From: Pseudoxanthomonas sp. Root65 | Lineage (GTDB): Bacteria; Pseudomonadota; Gammaproteobacteria; Xanthomonadales; Xanthomonadaceae | DNA length: 64,000 bases | NCBI RefSeq assembly: GCF_001427635.1 | Contig: NZ_LMHA01000001.1 | Location: forward strand, 1,143,501 to 1,207,500 | Reading direction: 5' to 3' | Part shown: positions 60,406 to 64,000 of the stretch, in pieces | How positions within the stretch are numbered: position 1 is the stretch's first letter | How the letters are laid out: each line of letters begins with the position of its first letter | The notes under the pieces: generated by a model | The model's database searches: none | Seen by the model: only the letters and a program-made list of their open reading frames with translations | Told to the model about the DNA's origin: nothing | Position numbers and translations under genes: made by a program

Positions 60406-61020
60406 TCAATCACGCAGTGCCGCGTTGAGCGTGTAGGTGCCGTGCACCAGCGCCTCACCCAGCACATGCCCCTGCATCGCGCGCTCCACATCGGCGGCGG
60501 TGAAGCGCGCCGCCAGGGCTAGCGTGGCCACGTCCAGCGCGAACAGGCGGAAGAAGTAGCGGTGCACGCGCAGGTCGTTGAACGGCGGATACGGGCCGTC
60601 GTACCCGTAGTACTCGCCGCCCATCTGCGCGTCGCCGGCGAACCAGCCGGTGTAGCCGTTCAATCCCTGCCGCGCGCCGGACGGTCCGGCCGGCTGCTGC
60701 TTGCCCTTGGCGGTGACGCCGTCGCTGCAGCTGCCGGCGGCGATCTCGCGCACATCGGGTGCGATGTCGGCCATCGCCCAGTGGATGAAGTGCGCGCGCG
60801 GCTGTTCGACCGGGATCTGCAGGTCGTCACGGCCGACGGTCTCGGGCACGGTCGGCGCATCGGGATCGATGCACAGCAGGGCGAAGGACTTCGTCCCGTC
60901 CGGCACCTCATCCCACGCCAGGTGCGGGTTGCGGTTGGCGGCAAAGCCGTCCGGCTGGCCCATCGCGAATTCCGCCGGGATGGGCTTGGTGTTCTCGAAA
61001 CTGTCGCTCCACAGACGCAT
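60406..61020 (-). CDS. YbhB/YbcL family Raf kinase inhibitor-like protein
   Basis: A 204-residue PEBP-fold protein. Key segments are NRNPHLAWDEVPDGTKSFALLCIDPDAP, then ARAHFIHWAMADI-type strand and NGYTGWFAGD, GYDGPYPPFND and VHRYFFRLFALD. These form the anion-binding pocket. The role in bacteria is unknown. The ATG at 61020 follows GGAG. It is transcribed after the TPR gene, 28 bp downstream of it. Confidence 0.88.
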   Translation of the reverse strand: MRLWSDSFENTKPIPAEFAMGQPDGFAANRNPHLAWDEVPDGTKSFALLCIDPDAPTVPETVGRDDLQIPVEQPRAHFIHWAMADIAPDVREIAAGSCSDGVTAKGKQQPAGPSGARQGLNGYTGWFAGDAQMGGEYYGYDGPYPPFNDLRVHRYFFRLFALDVATLALAARFTAADVERAMQGHVLGEALVHGTYTLNAALRD

Positions 61021-61048
61021 GGGTCGCTCCTGCAAGAAGGGGGAGGAA

Positions 61049-63112
61049 TCAGGTGGCCGGATAACCCAGGCGCACCGCCACCGGGGTCAGCGCGGCGAAC
61101 GGGCCGGCCAAGGCCTGCGCGTAGTGGCGCCAGTGGCCTTCGGGGAAGCGGCGCGCGCCGGACGACGGCGGCACCGGCAACTGCACCCCCAGGGCCTGGC
61201 CCAGCACCTGCGACACCGCACCCGCGTCGTCCTTGATCGCGTCCATCCTGATCAGGCGGCTCGGATACAGATCCTGCTCGTGCAGGTCGGCGATCTGGGC
61301 GAACAGGCCGGCCAGCCATGCCGCACCGGTCTCCAGGTCGTCCAGCGCCAGCGGCGCCGGCGAACCGAACGCCAGCCAGTCGATCAGCGCATCGCGCGGA
61401 TCGCGCACCGCCACGATCAGCAGCGCTTCCGGCAGGTGCGGGCGCAGCGCATGCAGCAGCGCGTTGTCCCACGAGATCAGCCAGTCGATCACGCCGGTGT
61501 CGACGGAACGCTGCGCCAGCATGCCGCGCCATTCGGCGATCAGGGCCTCGCCCGCCAGCTCGCCCGACAGCAGGCGTGCCGGGGTGAAGTAGCTCTGGAA
61601 GCCGTCCTTCGGCGGCTCGGGCAGGAAGCGGTCGCCGCGCAGGCGGTCGCTGACGAACCCGAGTACACCGGCGAGCGATTCGACCACCGTACCCGGCGGG
61701 CCCCACAGCAGGATCGGGCGCGGCTGCGACGAGGCGGCGACCTCGCCCAGGTCGGGCCACGGACCGGTCGCGCCGGTCTGGGTCCACAGGGGCAGGCGCG
61801 ACGGCGCCAGTTCGTGGGCCAGCGCGGCCCAGCTGTTGAGCGCTTCGGCATGGCGGCCGGCGCGATCGCGCACGAACGCCTGCCAGCCACGCAGGCTGCG
61901 CTGCTGGTCGCTGTCGGTCGCCTTGTTCGCCAGCTCGCCGACACGGGCGATCGCCGCCATCGGGTCGCGCCGCAGCAGGCCTTCGACGATGCGCTGTTCG
62001 CCGCTGGCGCGGCCCGGGTCCAGTTCCACGATCCGGCGTGCGATGGCTTCGGCAGCATCGTCGTCGCCGGCAGCATCCAGCACCGACATCTGCGCTTCCA
62101 GCGCGGGCACGTGCTGCGGCATCGCCGCCACCCAGCGTTCGACCACCGCGCGGGCTTCGGCGCTGCCGACAGCCTCGAACAGCAGGCGGGCCAGCCACAG
62201 GTCGTGCGCGTCGGCGGTGGTGGCCAAGGCGGCGTCGAGCGTGTTGCGGGCGTCGTCCTGCGCACCCAGGCGGCGCCAGGCCTCGATGATGGCGAGCACG
62301 GTGTCGCGGTCGCGCGGCTGGCCGGCCAGGGCGATGCGCAGGGCCGCCAGCGCTTCCTCGTTCTGGCCGGCGGCCAGGCGCAGATGGCCGATATAGCGGT
62401 GCAGGGCCGGCGCGTTGTTGATCGCGACCAGCGGCACCAGCTCGTCTGCCGCGTCGGCGGGGCGGCCCTGCCGGCGGATCAGGTCGGCAATCAGGCTGCG
62501 CAGGTTGTCCGAGCCGGGCACCTTCTCGATCACGCCGCGGAAGGCCTGCTCGGCGAATGCCCAGTGGCCCAGCGCCATGTGGATGAAGCCCAGCGCATAG
62601 CGCAGCTGCACGTCGTCCGGCGCCTGCTGCAGCGCGGCCGAGACGATCTTCAGCGCATCGTTGGCGTTGCCCCGGCGCAGGGCGACCATGCCGTCGATGG
62701 CGGCCAGCTGCGGATGGTCCGGCGCCACACGCCCGGCCAGGCGGCTGAGGCGCTCGGCTTCGTCCAGGTCGCCGCGGCCGAGCGCCAACTGGCCCTGGAT
62801 CACGTACGCGGTGAACTGGTTGGGGTCCAGCACGGTGGCCTGGCTCAGCGCCGCCTGCGCGTCCTCGTTGCGGCGGCTGCCCACCAGCACGCCGGCGCGG
62901 GCCAGGTGCAGGTCGGCGTTGTCCGGCGCCAGCGCGATGGCGCGGTCGATGGTCGCCAGCGCGGCCTCGGGCTGGCCGCCCTGCATCTGCGACGTGGACA
63001 GCCAGCGCAGCGCCTGTGGGTCGTCGGGGCGCTCGGCCACCAGGGCGTCGGCGGCGGTCAGGGCCTCGGCCACGGCGCCACGGCGCAGGGCGTCCAGAAT
63101 CGGGTCGTACAT
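61049..63112 (-). CDS. TPR protein with C-terminal sulfotransferase-like domain
   Basis: A 687-residue protein. The first 400 or so residues are TPR helices (for example ALRWLSTSQMQGGQPEAALATID and repeats to about residue 390). The C-terminal part has a phosphosulfate-binding-like start, ILLWGPPGTVVESLAG (about residue 462), and a VRDPRDALIDWLAF motif (about 567) typical of the 3'-phosphate site of PAPS sulfotransferases. The first loop lacks the usual RSGTT residues, so activity is uncertain. No signal peptide is present. Confidence 0.8.
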   Translation of the reverse strand: MYDPILDALRRGAVAEALTAADALVAERPDDPQALRWLSTSQMQGGQPEAALATIDRAIALAPDNADLHLARAGVLVGSRRNEDAQAALSQATVLDPNQFTAYVIQGQLALGRGDLDEAERLSRLAGRVAPDHPQLAAIDGMVALRRGNANDALKIVSAALQQAPDDVQLRYALGFIHMALGHWAFAEQAFRGVIEKVPGSDNLRSLIADLIRRQGRPADAADELVPLVAINNAPALHRYIGHLRLAAGQNEEALAALRIALAGQPRDRDTVLAIIEAWRRLGAQDDARNTLDAALATTADAHDLWLARLLFEAVGSAEARAVVERWVAAMPQHVPALEAQMSVLDAAGDDDAAEAIARRIVELDPGRASGEQRIVEGLLRRDPMAAIARVGELANKATDSDQQRSLRGWQAFVRDRAGRHAEALNSWAALAHELAPSRLPLWTQTGATGPWPDLGEVAASSQPRPILLWGPPGTVVESLAGVLGFVSDRLRGDRFLPEPPKDGFQSYFTPARLLSGELAGEALIAEWRGMLAQRSVDTGVIDWLISWDNALLHALRPHLPEALLIVAVRDPRDALIDWLAFGSPAPLALDDLETGAAWLAGLFAQIADLHEQDLYPSRLIRMDAIKDDAGAVSQVLGQALGVQLPVPPSSGARRFPEGHWRHYAQALAGPFAALTPVAVRLGYPAT

Positions 63113-63162
63113 TGCGGTTACCAGCGTTCGGTCAAACGCCGATTGTAGCGGGGCTTACCGGC

Positions 63163-64000
63163 TCAGGCGGCGCCGCCGGCCAGCCGCTCGGCCACCCAGC
63201 GCTCGGCGTAACCGTCGCCGGCGGCGTTCTCGATGAAGGCGCAGTGGCCGCCCCATGGCGCGATCTCCAGCGTGGCCTGCGTCGGCAGCACCCAGTCGCG
63301 GAAGGTGTCGAAGGGAATGACCGGGTCGTCCTCGGCCATCAGGATGTGCGCCGGCACGGTCAGGCCGGCCAGCCGGTCGCCCGAGATCGCATAGCCGTCG
63401 AAGTACGCGTCCAGCGTGCCGAACGCGGTATGCCGCTGCACCAGCCAGTCGGTCAGCGCGCGGATGTCCAGCGCCAGCACGGTGTCGTCGAAGTCGTGCC
63501 GCTGTGGGAACAGGCGGCGCTTGCGCTCCAGCGAGCGGCGCCACTTGCGGGAGAAATACCAGTCATAGAACGGCAGGCCGCTCTCGATGCGGTCCATGGT
63601 GATGGCCGGGTCCAGCAGCGGGCAGACCGCCGCCACGTGCGCCAGCGCCAGCCCGGCCTGCGGCGCGCGCAGCGCCAGCCGCAGCGCGAAGTTGCCGCCC
63701 AGCGAATACCCCGCCACCCGCATCGGCGCCTCGCCGGCGAACCGCCGCGACACGTCGAGGGCCGCGTGCACCACTTCGTCGAGCCGGTTGGAGTGGAACA
63801 GGTCCTCGTTGAGGTGATGGGTGTCGCCGTGGTCGCGGAAATTCAGCCGGAACACGTCGAAGCCGCGCGTGAGCAGTTGCGCGGCGGTCAGCCGCATGTA
63901 GTTGGAATCGGCACTGCCTTCCCAGCCGTGCAGCAGCATCACCAGCCCGCGCGCATCGCGGCCGGGCACCTGGCTGTGGAAGCCCTGCAGGCGCACGCCA
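63163..64000 (-). CDS. Alpha/beta hydrolase, YheT type, N-terminus beyond window
   Basis: The frame is open to the right edge, so the N-terminus is missing; 279 residues are visible. The fold shows LLHGWEGSADSNYMR, the nucleophile elbow AGYSLGGNFAL, the acid in AEDDPVIP and the His in APWGGHCAFIE. This GYSLGGN elbow and WGGHC ending are typical of YheT-like hydrolases of unknown substrate. Confidence 0.88.
   Translation of the reverse strand, partial: GVRLQGFHSQVPGRDARGLVMLLHGWEGSADSNYMRLTAAQLLTRGFDVFRLNFRDHGDTHHLNEDLFHSNRLDEVVHAALDVSRRFAGEAPMRVAGYSLGGNFALRLALRAPQAGLALAHVAAVCPLLDPAITMDRIESGLPFYDWYFSRKWRRSLERKRRLFPQRHDFDDTVLALDIRALTDWLVQRHTAFGTLDAYFDGYAISGDRLAGLTVPAHILMAEDDPVIPFDTFRDWVLPTQATLEIAPWGGHCAFIENAAGDGYAERWVAERLAGGAA

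Overview
This is about 64 kb of high-GC chromosomal DNA from a gammaproteobacterium of the Xanthomonadaceae, probably Pseudoxanthomonas, Xanthomonas, Stenotrophomonas or a close relative. The evidence is an Ax21-family protein, a complete oleABCD set whose OleA closely matches the Xanthomonas enzyme as I recall it, a large TonB-dependent receptor, gpsA-secB-rhodanese and hemD-hemX-hemY gene orders, and several families of short GC-rich inverted repeats between genes. I see no tRNA, rRNA, CRISPR array, prophage or intact insertion sequence.

Layout. 1-10.5 kb: the end of an M28 peptidase, a MAPEG protein, TruC, an M16 zinc peptidase, an endonuclease/exonuclease/phosphatase protein, a PfpI-like protein, the ubiJ-ubiB pair and a DUF1328 micro-protein. 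10.6-16.3 kb: long-chain olefin genes oleD, oleC, oleB and oleA, interrupted by an opposite-strand YkgJ-type gene, then a small lipoprotein gene. A perfect CRP-type palindrome lies upstream of oleA. 16.5-21.6 kb: a second M16 peptidase, an SDR, a secreted protein with three 26-residue repeats, and TrmL.

21.8-35.1 kb is the most interesting region. Ten genes diverge from one regulatory gap of about 100 bp. The minus arm is a lipoprotein AmpD-like amidase, a TonB receptor, a serine hydrolase, a D-Ala-D-Ala dipeptidase and a D-amino-acid dehydrogenase. The plus arm is a secreted NlpC/P60 endopeptidase, an L-Ala-D/L-Glu epimerase, an RpiR-type regulator, a YkuD-fold protein and a DAACS symporter. 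Together they read as a pathway for taking up and catabolising peptidoglycan peptides. Two minus-strand promoters share a 50-bp module with a TTGACY -35 box, a 17-bp spacer and a TACACM -10 box, next to an AT-rich palindrome that could be the regulator's operator.

35.3-46 kb: an orphan IS-derived DUF4096 protein, the Ax21-family protein, gpsA-secB-rhodanese, hemD-hemX-hemY, a DUF4349 lipoprotein and gamma-glutamyltransferase. 46-50 kb: a lone AT-richer Mrr endonuclease, a thiolase, an unknown protein and a Cu/Zn SOD-like lipoprotein. 50-56.5 kb: a compact nitrogen cluster, glnA, glnK, amtB, ntrB and ntrC, with a consensus sigma-54 promoter and NtrC-type sites. 56.5-64 kb: uppP, a META/DUF4377 lipoprotein, a polytopic membrane protein, an RDD protein, a PEBP-like protein, a TPR-sulfotransferase and a YheT-type hydrolase that runs off the end.

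All function calls rest on reading motifs and recalling families. No database search was run.
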